Shown in pieces: positions 26,101 to 33,162 of a stretch of 64,000 nt of DNA. The notes under the pieces were generated by a model that made no database searches, was not told the DNA's origin, and saw only the letters and a program-made list of their open reading frames with translations. The stretch lies in the NCBI RefSeq assembly GCF_001646665.1, contig NZ_LWBU01000249.1, positions 104,907 through 168,906 on the forward strand, written 5' to 3'. Origin of the DNA: Streptomyces noursei. GTDB lineage: Bacteria > Actinomycetota > Actinomycetes > Streptomycetales > Streptomycetaceae. The position numbers and the translations under genes were made by a program. The stretch's first letter is position 1. Each line of letters begins with the position of its first letter.

Positions 26101-26426
26101 TCTCGCAGAGCAGCAGCGAGGACAACGGTTCCGAGGGCTGGCGCTCGACCAACGACGAGCGCTGGCAGCGGGCCGAGAAGCTCCGCGAGCCGAAGGCCGG
26201 CGGGGTCACCCCGTCCGGACTCCCGCGGCGCGTTCCCAAGGCCAACCTGGTCGAGGGCACGGCGGAGCAGACCCCGCAGGGAGGCCCACAGGTCTCCCGC
26301 GCCCCGGAGGACGTGCGCGGCAGGTTGAGCAACCTGCGGCGCGGTGTCCAGCAGGGGCGCAACGCGGGAACGGACACGAACGGATCGGGCCTCGGCCCGG
26401 GTAGTACCTACAACCAGGAGCGTTAG
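23199..26426 (+). CDS. cvnA: Conservon sensor kinase-like protein CvnA (second copy)
   Basis: This is 1075 residues with the same plan as the first copy: short disordered N-terminus, transmembrane helix at about 59-80 (LLIPVLVGLVMGGF), NIT-like sensor region, second helix at about 385-403 (VIGAIVVVALLTAFILAAM), HAMP, and a GHKL ATPase domain with LLAELLENATTFSSPQTK. The sensor regions are strongly diverged between the two copies while the HAMP-ATPase section is nearly the same, so they probably detect different signals. The C-terminal tail is rich in Gln, Tyr and Gly. GTG at 23199 was chosen over the upstream ATG because a GAGAGG lies before it and the result starts close to the membrane segment. 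Confidence 0.9.
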   Translation: MRRSTKSAAEQQARGNFTPPARTAVPPADTPGTPSAASGGGGGQGSSSKMSPRNWRVGTRLNAILLIPVLVGLVMGGFQVKAAIDTWQEAQDAEKTALIVRAASEYGQALLNERDLTAVPLLTAKGQSDSEVTKARAETEAAKEKFDEAVKDMPSGQGLERRLELFRNEEPRLEKVRESAYSKAQDPVTTEEDYTDVQHYLMEFSNELGLGTGNVTSYGRMVYAIQLAQAAQSLQRSIGTHLLVRPSKDDVTFAEQSRAFNSYNYLEQIALGEYNSGGTEEDVDKLKAVMLRRAAEGDKKLQAEGISLKKDENGSVLAPMAAEIGNAEDADAIKELAAKGIAPETWLGASSSKFDGYGEISTELVNKAVDEAAEISSDAKTDAIVIGAIVVVALLTAFILAAMMARQMSTSMSRLRTAAFDIAEQRLPMLVDQLSRTDPGRVDTRVQPIPIDSQDEIGEVARAFDQVHREAVRLAAEQALLRGNVNAIFTNLSQRNQSLIEGQLTLITELENNEADPDQLENLFRLDHLATRMRRNGENLLILAGEEPGRRWNQPVPLVDVLRAASSEVEQYERIELTGVPESEIHGQAVTDLVHLLAELLENATTFSSPQTKVRVTATRLPDGRVMIEIHDKGIGLTAEDFADINHKLANPPTVDAAISQRMGLFVVGRLADRHGIRVQLRPSGEQAGTTSLVMLPDAITHGGGGDPAMQDDFTVSQIIPEQQAFEAAPLRTAAELGFDDSRYEQASGDGNSLDPVGRSRLREERRAALGAQLQGGEGERQMYRDDPAQDQQAAAYDEQGGQDGYGYEQPYEQQQQYEQPAGYAQDAYDGQDGYQQQYAGGDYATGEYATGEYPEPSYAESGFPAQESQQPQYDNQFEPQSHQGEWQEQASYEGGYESGYATESESSQGAPTNGRERVGFSSGPTPSTGHELTDAGLPRRGSQQQAPAPQQQRQVPQAEQTQPVQRVSQSSSEDNGSEGWRSTNDERWQRAEKLREPKAGGVTPSGLPRRVPKANLVEGTAEQTPQGGPQVSRAPEDVRGRLSNLRRGVQQGRNAGTDTNGSGLGPGSTYNQER

Positions 26427-26427
26427 T

Positions 26428-26850
26428 GTGAGCCCGATGAGCCAGGCGGCGCAGAATCTGAACTGGTTGATCACCAACTTCGTGGACAACACCCCCGGGG
26501 TGTCCCACACGGTGGTGGTCTCCGCCGACGGACTCCTGCTGGCGATGTCCGAGGGTTTCCCCCGGGACCGTGCCGACCAGCTCGCCGCGGTGGCGTCGGG
26601 TCTGACGTCGCTGACGGCCGGGGCCTCCCGGATCTTCGAGGGTGGCGCGGTCAACCAGACGGTGGTGGAGATGGAGCGCGGCTTCCTCTTCATCATGTCG
26701 ATCTCGGACGGCTCCTCGCTGGCCGTCCTCGCCCACCCGGACGCCGACATCGGTCTGGTCGGTTACGAGATGGCTCTCCTGGTGGACCGCGCGGGCACCG
26801 TCCTCACCCCGGACCTCCGCGCCGAACTCCAGGGAAGTCTTCTCAACTAG
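26428..26850 (+). CDS. cvnB: Roadblock/LC7-family protein CvnB (second copy)
   Basis: A 140-residue paralogue of the first CvnB, differing at only a few positions (for example VAQTVVE versus VNQTVVE). GTG at 26428 starts one base after the cvnA stop, with GGAG seven bases ahead; an internal ATG gives 137 residues. It is the presumed partner of the CvnD GTPase. Confidence 0.92.
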   Translation: MSPMSQAAQNLNWLITNFVDNTPGVSHTVVVSADGLLLAMSEGFPRDRADQLAAVASGLTSLTAGASRIFEGGAVNQTVVEMERGFLFIMSISDGSSLAVLAHPDADIGLVGYEMALLVDRAGTVLTPDLRAELQGSLLN

Positions 26851-26947
26851 CAGACAGACCGTGCGTTTCTCGCCACCGCACCATAGGGTGCGGTGGCGCG
26901 GCTCCACAGGGACATGGAACCGGTGAACGGCAGTCGGAGGAGGAAAA

Positions 26948-27517
26948 GTGGCAACACCCCCAGGCGGACACCACCCATACGACGGTGCGCACCAGTCGCA
27001 GGGTGAGAACGCCCAGAACCGCTTCAACTTCCCCTCCGCGCCCAGCGGTCAGGGCGGCATGCAGCAGCCGTACCAGCAGCCGCAGTCCGGTCACCCGTAC
27101 GTCCAGCCGCAGGCGCCGCGCATCCAGCCGGTGCAGCAGCGGCGGCGCCCGGAGCCCGCGCCCACGTCGGGCAACCACAACCCGCTGGTCCGTCCGTACG
27201 CCATGACCGGCGGCCGGACGAGGCCGCGGTACCAGCTCGCCATCGAGGCGCTGGTGTCCACCACGGCCGATCCGGCCAGGCTGCAAGGGCAGTTGCCCGA
27301 GCACCAGCGGATCTGCCGGCTGTGCTTCGAGATCAAGTCGGTCGCCGAGATCTCGGCACTCCTCTCCATCCCCCTCGGCGTTGCCCGGATCCTCGTCGCC
27401 GACCTGGCGGAGGCCGGACTTGTCGCCATCCACCAGCCCGGCGGCGACGAGTCCGCCGGCGGCCAGCCAGACGTGACACTGCTCGAAAGGGTGCTCAGTG
27501 GACTTCGCAAGCTCTAG
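26948..27517 (+). CDS. cvnC: DUF742 protein CvnC (second copy)
   Basis: At 189 residues it is longer than the first copy because of a disordered Gln/Pro/Gly-rich N-terminus of about 75 residues (QQPYQQPQSGHPYVQPQ). The DUF742 core is nearly the same as in the first CvnC. GTG at 26948 follows GGAGGAGG, a strong ribosome binding site. It overlaps cvnD by 20 bases, exactly as in the first conservon. Confidence 0.92.
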   Translation: MATPPGGHHPYDGAHQSQGENAQNRFNFPSAPSGQGGMQQPYQQPQSGHPYVQPQAPRIQPVQQRRRPEPAPTSGNHNPLVRPYAMTGGRTRPRYQLAIEALVSTTADPARLQGQLPEHQRICRLCFEIKSVAEISALLSIPLGVARILVADLAEAGLVAIHQPGGDESAGGQPDVTLLERVLSGLRKL

Positions 27518-28079
27518 CGGCGGTGCAGCCCGCTCAACCACCAGCGCGAAGATCGTGGTGGCGGGCGGATTCGGCGTGGGCAAGACCACGTTCGTCGGCG
27601 CCGTCTCGGAGATCAACCCGCTGCGTACCGAGGCCGTCATGACGTCTGCGTCCGCGGGCATCGACGACCTCACCCACACCGGTGACAAGACGACCACCAC
27701 GGTCGCCATGGACTTCGGCCGCATCACCCTGGACCAGGACCTGATCCTGTACCTCTTCGGTACGCCCGGTCAGGACCGCTTCTGGTTCATGTGGGACGAC
27801 CTGGTCCGCGACGCCATCGGCGCGGTCGTCCTGGTGGACACCCGCCGTCTCGCCGACTGCTTCCCGGCGGTCGACTACTTCGAGAACAGCGGCCTGCCGT
27901 TCGTGATCGCGCTGAACGGCTTCGACGGCCACCAGCCGTACACGCCGGAGGAGGTGCGCGAGGCGCTGCAGATCGGCCCCGACACCCCGATCATCACCAC
28001 CGACGCCCGCCACCGTGCCGATGCCAAGAGCGCGCTGATCACGCTCGTGGAGCACGCCCTCATGGCGCGCCTGCGGTAG
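27498..28079 (+). CDS. cvnD: Ras-like GTPase CvnD (second copy)
   Basis: A 193-residue paralogue of the first CvnD with identical P-loop (GGFGVGKTTF) and GTPGQDRFW switch II. The G4 position again departs from NKxD (ALNGFDG). The main differences are a shorter Gly/Ser stretch at the N-terminus and scattered conservative changes. Such close similarity raises the possibility that the two GTPases can swap between the two sensors. Confidence 0.92.
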   Translation: MDFASSSGGAARSTTSAKIVVAGGFGVGKTTFVGAVSEINPLRTEAVMTSASAGIDDLTHTGDKTTTTVAMDFGRITLDQDLILYLFGTPGQDRFWFMWDDLVRDAIGAVVLVDTRRLADCFPAVDYFENSGLPFVIALNGFDGHQPYTPEEVREALQIGPDTPIITTDARHRADAKSALITLVEHALMARLR

Positions 28080-28099
28080 GCGCCTCTCCCCATGCAGCG

Positions 28100-28129
28100 A
28101 GGCCCGCACACCCGACGGTGTGCGGGCCT
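28100..28129 (+). terminator. Terminator after the second conservon
   Basis: A 13-base-pair stem starting AGGCCCGCACACC around a CGAC loop, ending GGGCCT then TCG, begins 20 bases after cvnD. Confidence 0.85.
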
Positions 28130-28489
28130 TCGTCGTCGGGCCCGCGGACCGGGTGGCGGTACGGCACGTGGGGCGGGGGCCGTATGGGCGGCGGGCGTGG
28201 GGCGGGGCCGTGCGGCATGCGGGCGCGCGGGTGCACCGGAGGCGGTGCGGCACGCGGGGCGGGGCCGTGCGGCATGCGGGCGCGCGTGGGTGCACCGGAG
28301 GCGGTGCGGCACGCGGGGCGGTGGTGGGGCCCGTACGGGTCGCGGACGGTGTGCGGGCGGTCGCCTGGCCCGGCGGGCGGGTGGCGCGGCGAGGGGCGGC
28401 CCGGGCGGCCGCGGGCGGCCGGGACGGCGCAGGGCCCCGCACCTCGGTGGTGCGGGGCCCTGCGTGGCGTGCGCGGCGGCCGGCGGGTG
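28130..28489. other. Extremely GC-rich gap with a tandem duplication
   Basis: No ORF is supported here. The gap lies between the second conservon and accE and holds a tandem duplication (separate entry). The stretch at about 28433-28463 also contains a GC hairpin (GGGCCCCGCACC and GGTGCGGGGCCC, 12 base pairs) that probably terminates accE. Confidence 0.6.
28199..28314. repeat. Two-copy tandem repeat of about 58 bases
   Basis: Copies at about 28199-28255 and 28256-28314 share GGGGCCGTGCGGCATGCGGG, then GGTGCACCGGAGGCGGTGCG and CACGC. They differ by two inserted bases and the variation at the edges. Shorter degenerate pieces (GGGCGGGGGCCGTATGGGCG) lie to the left. Confidence 0.85.
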
Positions 28490-28687
28490 TCAGCGCTGCC
28501 AGGAGTGCGGGGCGCTGAAGCCGGGGCGGCGTTCGAGGCGGCGCCAGCCGGCGGTGGAGCGGACGCGGCGGGCCGGGGTGGCGGAGGTGCGGGCGGAGGC
28601 GCGGGCGAGGAGGACGGCGGTGATCGCCGCGAGCTCCTCCGGCTCGGCCTGGCCCTTCTCCACGCGGAGCAGGTGGGAGTCGGTCAC
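28490..28687 (-). CDS. accE: Acyl-CoA carboxylase epsilon subunit
   Basis: The 65-residue protein ends in the pattern of actinobacterial epsilon subunits (WRRLERRPGFSAPHSW) after an AELAAITAVLLAR-type helix. The epsilon subunit stabilises the alpha-beta carboxylase complex and boosts its activity. It begins with GTG 13 bases after the stop of the beta subunit gene, so the pair is co-transcribed. Confidence 0.9.
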   Translation of the reverse strand: MTDSHLLRVEKGQAEPEELAAITAVLLARASARTSATPARRVRSTAGWRRLERRPGFSAPHSWQR

Positions 28688-28700
28688 GTGTGGCTCCTGG

Positions 28701-30284
28701 TTACTGGGGCGGGTTGCCGTGCTTGCGGGACGGCAGGTCGGCGTGCTTCGTGCGGAGCATCGCCAGGGAGGCGATGAGCACGGAGCGGGTCTCGGACGGG
28801 TCGATGACGTCGTCGACCAGGCCGCGCTCCGCGGCGTAGTACGGGTGCATCAGCTCGGCCTTGTACTCCTTGACCATGCGGGCGCGCATGGCCTCGGGGT
28901 CCTCGGCGTCGGCGATCTGGCGGCGGAAGATGACGTTGGCGGCACCCTCGGCGCCCATCACGGCGATCTCGTTCGTCGGCCACGCGTAGGTGAGGTCGGC
29001 GCCGATGGACTGGCTGTCCATGACGATGTACGCGCCGCCGTACGCCTTGCGCAGGATGAGGCTGATGCGCGGCACGGTGGCGTTGCAGTACGCGTACAGC
29101 AGCTTCGCGCCGTGGCGGATGATGCCGCCGTGCTCCTGGTCGACGCCCGGGAGGAAGCCGGGGACGTCCAGCAGCGTGACGATCGGGATGTTGAAAGCAT
29201 CGCACATCTGGACGAAGCGGGCGGCCTTCTCGGAGGCCTCGATGTCCAGCACGCCCGCCAGGGTCTGGGGCTGGTTGGCGACGATGCCGACGACCTGGCC
29301 GTCGAGCCGGGCCAGGGCGCAGATGATGTTGCGGGCCCAGCGCTCGTGGATCTCCAGGTAGTCGCCGTCGTCGACGAGCTCCTCGATGACCTTGGCCATG
29401 TCGTAGGGGCGGTTGCCGTCCGCCGGGACCAGGTCCAGCAGGACCTCGGAGCGGCGGTCGGCCGGGTCGTCGCTCGGGTGGACGGGCGGGTTCTCGCGGT
29501 TGTTGGAGGGCAGCATCGACAGGAGGTAGCGGACCTCCGCGATGCAGGTCTCCTCGTCGTCGTACGCGAAGTGCGCGACGCCGGAGGTCTCGGCGTGCAC
29601 GTCGGCGCCGCCCAGGCCGTTCTGAGTGATCTCCTCACCGGTGACCGCCTTGACGACGTCCGGGCCGGTGATGAACATCTGCGAGGTGTCGCGGACCATG
29701 AAGACGAAGTCGGTCAGCGCCGGGCTGTAGGCGGCGCCGCCCGCGCACGGGCCGAGCATCACGCTGATCTGCGGGATGACACCCGAGGCGCGCGTGTTGC
29801 GCTGGAAAATGCCGCCGTAGCCGGCGAGCGCGGAGACGCCCTCCTGGATACGGGCGCCGGCGCCGTCGTTCAGGGAGACCAGCGGGGCACCGGCCGCGAT
29901 GGCCATGTCCATGATCTTGTGGATCTTGGTGGCGTGGGCCTCGCCCAGCGCGCCGCCGAAGATCCGGAAGTCGTGCGCGTAGACGAAGACCGTACGGCCC
30001 TCGACCGTGCCCCAGCCGGTGATGACACCGTCGGTGTACGGCCGCTTGTTCTCCAGGCCGAACCCGGTCGCGCGGTGCCGGCGCAGCTGCTCGACCTCCT
30101 GGAACGAGCCCGGGTCGAGCAGCAGCTCGATCCGCTCACGCGCGGTCAGCTTGCCCTTGGCGTGCTGGGCTTCGGTCGCCCGGTCGCTCGGGCCGCGCAG
30201 GGCCTCCTCGCGCAGGGCGTGCAGCTCTGCCACACGCCCACGGGCATCGGTCGGCTCGCCCTGGGTTTCGTCCACAACGGTCAT
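28701..30284 (-). CDS. pccB: Propionyl/acyl-CoA carboxylase beta subunit
   Basis: A 527-residue carboxyltransferase subunit that transfers CO2 from biotin to propionyl-CoA (or acetyl-CoA), supplying methylmalonyl-CoA and malonyl-CoA for lipids and polyketides. The crotonase-fold oxyanion regions are visible: GAGARIQEGV and GPCAGGAAYSPAL in the N half, and DVPGFLPGVDQEHGGIIRHG and KAYGGAYIVM in the C half. Asp423 in VMDSQS corresponds to the Asp422 that, in S. coelicolor PccB, sets preference for propionyl-CoA. The biotin-carrying alpha subunit is encoded elsewhere. Confidence 0.95.
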   Translation of the reverse strand: MTVVDETQGEPTDARGRVAELHALREEALRGPSDRATEAQHAKGKLTARERIELLLDPGSFQEVEQLRRHRATGFGLENKRPYTDGVITGWGTVEGRTVFVYAHDFRIFGGALGEAHATKIHKIMDMAIAAGAPLVSLNDGAGARIQEGVSALAGYGGIFQRNTRASGVIPQISVMLGPCAGGAAYSPALTDFVFMVRDTSQMFITGPDVVKAVTGEEITQNGLGGADVHAETSGVAHFAYDDEETCIAEVRYLLSMLPSNNRENPPVHPSDDPADRRSEVLLDLVPADGNRPYDMAKVIEELVDDGDYLEIHERWARNIICALARLDGQVVGIVANQPQTLAGVLDIEASEKAARFVQMCDAFNIPIVTLLDVPGFLPGVDQEHGGIIRHGAKLLYAYCNATVPRISLILRKAYGGAYIVMDSQSIGADLTYAWPTNEIAVMGAEGAANVIFRRQIADAEDPEAMRARMVKEYKAELMHPYYAAERGLVDDVIDPSETRSVLIASLAMLRTKHADLPSRKHGNPPQ

Positions 30285-30438
30285 GCATCGACCCTACGAA
30301 GCCGACCAAGGGAAACCCGCCGTCGACTCCGTACAGTTCCCCGCCCCATCTCCTGTGAGCCCTGGACAGAACCGGGCCGCAGTGCAGGCGAAGTGCCAGC
30401 CGGGGACCCCCATGCGTTGTGCAGATCCCACAATAGGC

Positions 30439-32772
30439 TCAGATGGAGACCGTGCAGGCGTGTCCGGCGCCGGCCGTGCCGGGCGTGATGCGCAGCCGGA
30501 GCGTGCGGCCCGCTCCCAGGACCTCGACGGACGGGTCGTGGGCGAGGACCCGCCGTACCGGGCGGTGCCAGACGATCTCCAGAGGCAGTCCGGTGCGCGG
30601 CGGCTCGCTGACGTGGACGGTCACCCTGCGGCCCGTCGCGCGGACGAGGACGCTCGCCGGCGCGCCGGCGGTGAGGGGCCCCACCGTACCGGGCTGCCAG
30701 AAGTTGGCGGCGGTCAGGCCCAGGGAGGGCACGGTGACGGCCTGGCGGGCGGCGGTGTTGTCGAGGATCTCCAGCCAGCGGGGGTCGTACGCGCGGGCCG
30801 CGACGGTCCGGCGCGACGCCCCCGGCATGAGGAGGTAGGCGTACGAGGCGTCCGCCGGATCGGTGCCGTGGTCGAGCCAGAGGGTCTGGTAGCGGCGGGT
30901 GCGGCGCTCGGTGGTGGAGGTGGTGTTGATGTCGCGCCAGGCGCCGGTGCGGTCCTCGCGCAGGGTGCGCAGGTCCTCCGTACCGCCGGGGAACACCCAT
31001 CCGCCGTGCCCCTCCAGGTGGGCCCAGCGGCTGCCCCGCCCGGTCGTGAACCGGCCGCCGCCCGCCTCCCCCAGGTTCCGGTTGTCCACCACCGTCTCGA
31101 CCGGCACCCCGTCCGTGCAGCCGATCCCCGCACCGAGGCAGACGACCGTGTCGGCGGCGCAGAACCAGGACTTGCGCGCCTCCAGGGTGGAGTCCAGACC
31201 CTTGAGGTGCTGTCCCACGGCGGCGAACTCGCCGTCCGTCACTCCCCCGACCCACCGCACGGCCGGCTTCGGCGCGCCCCACTCGCCGCCCGCCCGGTCG
31301 GGCAGCCGCTTGGTGGACACCGTCGTGCCGGGCAGCCGGTAGGGGTCGACGGTCGGCCAGAACCAGTCGGTGTACTGGGCGTCGGTGGCGGGGCCCCACC
31401 AGTAGAGCATCCCGGCGCCGGTGTGCCAGCCGCGCGGGTTCTCCCCGTTGCCGCACTCGTAGAAGGCGATCCGCTCCGACGCCATGGCGATGTTGGCCGC
31501 CCACCCGGGGCGGCGGTGCACGGCCCGGTCCATGGCGGCGAACAGCTTGTGGCCGACCGGTTCGGGCGCGGCGGGCACCGGCGAGGCGGCGACGGCGTGG
31601 AGCCGGGCGAGGTCCGCGACGCCGAACTGGGGCGCGGTGAGGACCGGGCTGACGGTGTCCCGCTCGATCCAGCCCTTCACGCGTGCGTGCCACCGGTCGC
31701 GCACGGCGGCCGGGGCGCCCGCGGCGAGCAGGGCGATGGCCGCGATGATGCCCTGGCCGTGGTAGTGGTCACCGCGCAGGGTGCCGTACGGGTCGTTGCG
31801 CAGGATGCCCCGGCTGACGGCGCGGCCGCTGACGCTGTCCATCATCAGGCCGTTGTACAGAAGGGGCGCGTAGGCGTGCTCGACGCTGTCGAGGACGATC
31901 TGCCGGTTCGGGTCGGTGACGGCCCACGGCGACCCGGCGAGCAGCGCGAACAGCCGGCCCAGCCCGTCGAGCACGACCTGTCCGTACGTACCGGAGTACG
32001 CGACCCAGGTGTGCTGGACGAACGACCCGTCGGCGTAGAGCCCGTCGCCCTTGGTGACGTACGGGAAGACGGGCGACAGGGCGTCCCGGGCGAGGGCGAT
32101 CTTCGCCGGGTCCCTGCCGACGACGCCGCGCAGGGCGACGGAGCGGCACAGGTCGACCCGGTTGGCGCCGGTGGACGTGCCGGCGTAGTCGCCGAGCATC
32201 GCGTCCGGGACGAAGTGGTCGACGGCGGCGCAGGCGGCCGCGACCCGCTCGGGGCCGGCGGCTTCGTACAGCGTGGCGACGATGTCCATCAGGAGGCGTG
32301 GGCTGCCGATCTGCCACTCCCACCAGTTGCCGTAGCGGGTCGTGGAGGGGTTGTAGATCCGCTCGGCGAGGTGGTCGAGGCCGCGCAGGACGTCGGCGAG
32401 GAGGCCGGGCTCGCCGGTCTGGCCGGTGCCCCGCTGGACGTACGCCTGGGTCATGGTCCACAGGCGGTGGTAGCTCTGGGTGATGCCGGAGGGCGGGTCG
32501 AAGGCGTGGCCCGGCCACAGGGAGGTGGCGGTGGGGGCCATGGTGGCGCGGTGACGGGCGGCGAGGTCACCGGTCGCGGCCAGGCGGGAGGCGTACGGTT
32601 CGGCGGCCGGGTCGTAGCCGGTGCCGAGCTGGAGGCCCAGCCAGCGCAGCCGCAGCGTCTCGAAGTCGTCGGGGGCGGCGGAGGCTTGGGCGGGCACGGT
32701 GAGTCCCAGGGCTGCGGCGGAGGTGGCGGCGAGGAAGAGGCGGCGGGACCAAGCGGGCGTTGTCGGTGGCAC
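30439..32772 (-). CDS. Secreted polysaccharide lyase family 8 (hyaluronate/chondroitin/xanthan lyase type)
   Basis: A 777-residue lyase that cleaves uronic-acid glycosidic bonds by beta-elimination. The N-terminus carries a Tat signal (SRRLFLAATSAAALG) ending near ASAAP. The catalytic triad is visible: Asn204 (GANRVDLC), His254 (FVQHTW) and Tyr263 (SGTYGQ), with spacings of 50 and 9 residues exactly as in streptococcal hyaluronate lyase. The aromatic patch Trp150-Trp151 lies in GNWWEWQIG. GTG at 32772 is chosen because GGGAGG precedes it and it puts the twin arginines near residue 10; an ATG 33 bases upstream is possible. Which polymer it cuts is open. Confidence 0.93.
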   Translation of the reverse strand: MPPTTPAWSRRLFLAATSAAALGLTVPAQASAAPDDFETLRLRWLGLQLGTGYDPAAEPYASRLAATGDLAARHRATMAPTATSLWPGHAFDPPSGITQSYHRLWTMTQAYVQRGTGQTGEPGLLADVLRGLDHLAERIYNPSTTRYGNWWEWQIGSPRLLMDIVATLYEAAGPERVAAACAAVDHFVPDAMLGDYAGTSTGANRVDLCRSVALRGVVGRDPAKIALARDALSPVFPYVTKGDGLYADGSFVQHTWVAYSGTYGQVVLDGLGRLFALLAGSPWAVTDPNRQIVLDSVEHAYAPLLYNGLMMDSVSGRAVSRGILRNDPYGTLRGDHYHGQGIIAAIALLAAGAPAAVRDRWHARVKGWIERDTVSPVLTAPQFGVADLARLHAVAASPVPAAPEPVGHKLFAAMDRAVHRRPGWAANIAMASERIAFYECGNGENPRGWHTGAGMLYWWGPATDAQYTDWFWPTVDPYRLPGTTVSTKRLPDRAGGEWGAPKPAVRWVGGVTDGEFAAVGQHLKGLDSTLEARKSWFCAADTVVCLGAGIGCTDGVPVETVVDNRNLGEAGGGRFTTGRGSRWAHLEGHGGWVFPGGTEDLRTLREDRTGAWRDINTTSTTERRTRRYQTLWLDHGTDPADASYAYLLMPGASRRTVAARAYDPRWLEILDNTAARQAVTVPSLGLTAANFWQPGTVGPLTAGAPASVLVRATGRRVTVHVSEPPRTGLPLEIVWHRPVRRVLAHDPSVEVLGAGRTLRLRITPGTAGAGHACTVSI

Positions 32773-33067
32773 GGGGACCTCCCGGTGAACGGATCGCAGC
32801 GGCATGGCGCACGAGCACTCCGCCCCGGCCGGACCACCGCCTCGTGGACCCCACCCAGCGTGCCCGGCACGACGTACGGCTCCGGGCGCCGACCCGGCCC
32901 CCGTCACCCGTACGGAGGGTCCCGGGCGGCACGGAGGACACCGGCGTAACAGCCGCCTCGCGGCACCGTCAACGCCCGGAGCACGGTACGGCGACGCGAG
33001 TCCAACAATCGCGCCGGTCTCGTCCAAGTCGGCCGGAGCGGCGCCACGTTGTGAAGGAACAAAAAAT

Positions 33068-33083
33068 CTGAGAGCGCTCTCAG
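33068..33083. promoter_or_regulatory. LacI/GalR-type operator palindrome
   Basis: CTGAGAGCGCTCTCAG is a perfect 16-base palindrome with the central GCGC-type core typical of LacI-family operators; the streptomycete CebR site TGGGAGCGCTCCCA is similar. It lies 80 bases upstream of the GH64 start in the divergent region shared with the PL8 gene. No LacI-type regulator gene is in the window. Confidence 0.7.
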
Positions 33084-33162
33084 TCACATCTCTTGACGCC
33101 TCATCCGAGCAGCGCGAGAGTGAGCGGCACCCATCCCCCCCCACCCCCACAGGAGTGCGCTC

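Noticed and set aside
28199..28314. CRISPR-like array
   Set aside because: Only two adjacent copies without unique spacers; it is a simple tandem duplication.
28092..30488. 798-codon + strand ORF over the tandem repeat and pccB
   Set aside because: Crosses a terminator and repeats and is antisense to a firmly identified gene.
30007..32949. 980-codon + strand ORF opposite the PL8 gene
   Set aside because: Shadow of the lyase coding strand with GC-driven open frame and no domains.
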